Part shown: piece by piece, positions 63,507 to 64,000 of the stretch
Layout: the number at the start of each line of letters is the position of its first letter
Position numbering within the stretch: position 1 is the first letter of the stretch
Assembly: GCF_017874035.1 (NCBI RefSeq)
Contig: NZ_JAGGKV010000019.1
Coordinates: 62,001-126,000, forward strand
Reading direction: 5' to 3'
DNA length: 64,000 nt
Origin: Paenibacillus aceris
GTDB taxonomy: Bacteria > Bacillota > Bacilli > Paenibacillales > NBRC-103111
Notes under the pieces: generated by a model
Databases searched by the model: none
What the model was told of the DNA's origin: nothing
What the model saw: only the letters and a program-made list of their open reading frames with translations
Position numbers and translations under genes: made by a program

Positions 63507-64000
63507 ATGAATTCACCGCACAAACCTAAGCCAAAAATCCAGCTTCGTTCATCGCTCTTTATCCTCATGATTTCGTTAATCATTGTACTACTAACCGACA
63601 GCGTATTCTACACGTATACGAAGCGAATGCTAACGTCGGAGCTTGAAACCAAGCTGGAATTGATTGCCGATAACGTCGCCATCTCCATTAAACACTCCAA
63701 AACAGGCGAGAAATACGTTGAAAATCTGATCGGGCAAAATTTGCGTACAGCCTCTTTAGCGGCGCAGTACCGGCTCGATCCTGATATTGAAAAAGTAACC
63801 AATGAAGAGCTCATCGTTCTCAGCAAAGAGCTGATGGTCGATCACATTACACTTATGAAGCGCAGCGGCGATGATATCATTGGCTATAAATCCACAGAGC
63901 CGAAAGAAATCAATATGAGCACCAAGAACTGGAGCCGCGACTGGTTCAAGGCTTTTAATCAACTGCTCAATACGAAGGAAACGAATGTCAAAAGCGGCCA
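63507..64000 (+). CDS. Membrane sensor protein (3' end beyond window)
   Basis: 164 residues visible; AGGAGG lies five nt before the ATG at 63507. One membrane span at about 15-37 (SSLFILMISLIIVLLTDSVF) is followed by an extracellular helical start (LTSELETKLELIADNVAIS) and a Cache-like sensor domain. Histidine kinase, diguanylate cyclase or chemoreceptor output are all possible; it lies beyond the window. Confidence 0.8.
   Translation, partial: MNSPHKPKPKIQLRSSLFILMISLIIVLLTDSVFYTYTKRMLTSELETKLELIADNVAISIKHSKTGEKYVENLIGQNLRTASLAAQYRLDPDIEKVTNEELIVLSKELMVDHITLMKRSGDDIIGYKSTEPKEINMSTKNWSRDWFKAFNQLLNTKETNVKSG

Overview
The window looks like a Paenibacillus-type, endospore-forming, Gram-positive soil bacterium. 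The main reasons are a sporulation sigma factor K with a 20-residue pro-sequence, S-layer-homology (SLH) surface proteins, several YesM/YesN two-component pairs next to LplB/LplC-type sugar permeases, many lipoprotein solute-binding proteins, AGGAGG-like ribosome binding sites and mid-range GC. No rRNA, tRNA, CRISPR array or prophage was seen.

Layout. 1-788 is a truncated sugar-binding lipoprotein behind a LacI-like operator array. 1253-1434 is an IS6-family remnant. 1484-14712 (all minus) is a two-component-controlled uptake locus: sensor kinase, response regulator, PHP phosphoesterase, binding protein, ATPase, double permease, a 1464-residue secreted metallophosphoesterase with cohesin and dockerin modules, and a HupE-like membrane protein. 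Two promoters in it carry the same box with the same spacing. 14842-22634 is a sugar uptake operon (LplB, LplC, binding protein, isomerase, histidine phosphatase) behind an AraC-type membrane regulator. 23206-24646 holds an orphan ABC ATPase and sigK.

24759-36290 is an accessory, partly decayed stretch. It contains a deleted large serine recombinase, a frameshifted unknown gene and a second, deleted copy of it, a second lgt, a YeiH-type exporter with a divergent CysL-like LysR regulator, a sulfite oxidase remnant, an SDR lacking its usual catalytic residues, a 512-residue RelA/SpoT-like synthetase, a cardiolipin synthase remnant, and a decayed ManNAc locus (intact nanE, broken ROK kinase, broken permease).

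36349-43491 carries two MarR genes and a MarR-regulated efflux operon (two HlyD-type adaptors, an EmrB-type MFS pump, an SLH protein). 43561-45261 is a convergent SLH protein bearing a cohesin module. 45446-46378 is a DUF3231 pseudogene. 46753-54648 is a second YesN/YesM plus LplB/LplC locus ending in a phytanoyl-CoA dioxygenase and an SDR. 54892-62373 is a sulfated-glycan locus: binding protein, two permeases and two sulfatases, divergent from a ROK repressor with three copies of its likely operator. 62671-64000 holds an MBL-fold hydrolase and the start of a membrane sensor. Inverted/direct intergenic repeats of one family lie at 46451-46580 and 62467-62643.

The two points most worth following are the TCS/PHP/ABC/metallophosphoesterase regulon with its duplicated promoter box, and the pairing of an SLH-anchored cohesin protein with a dockerin-bearing secreted phosphoesterase.
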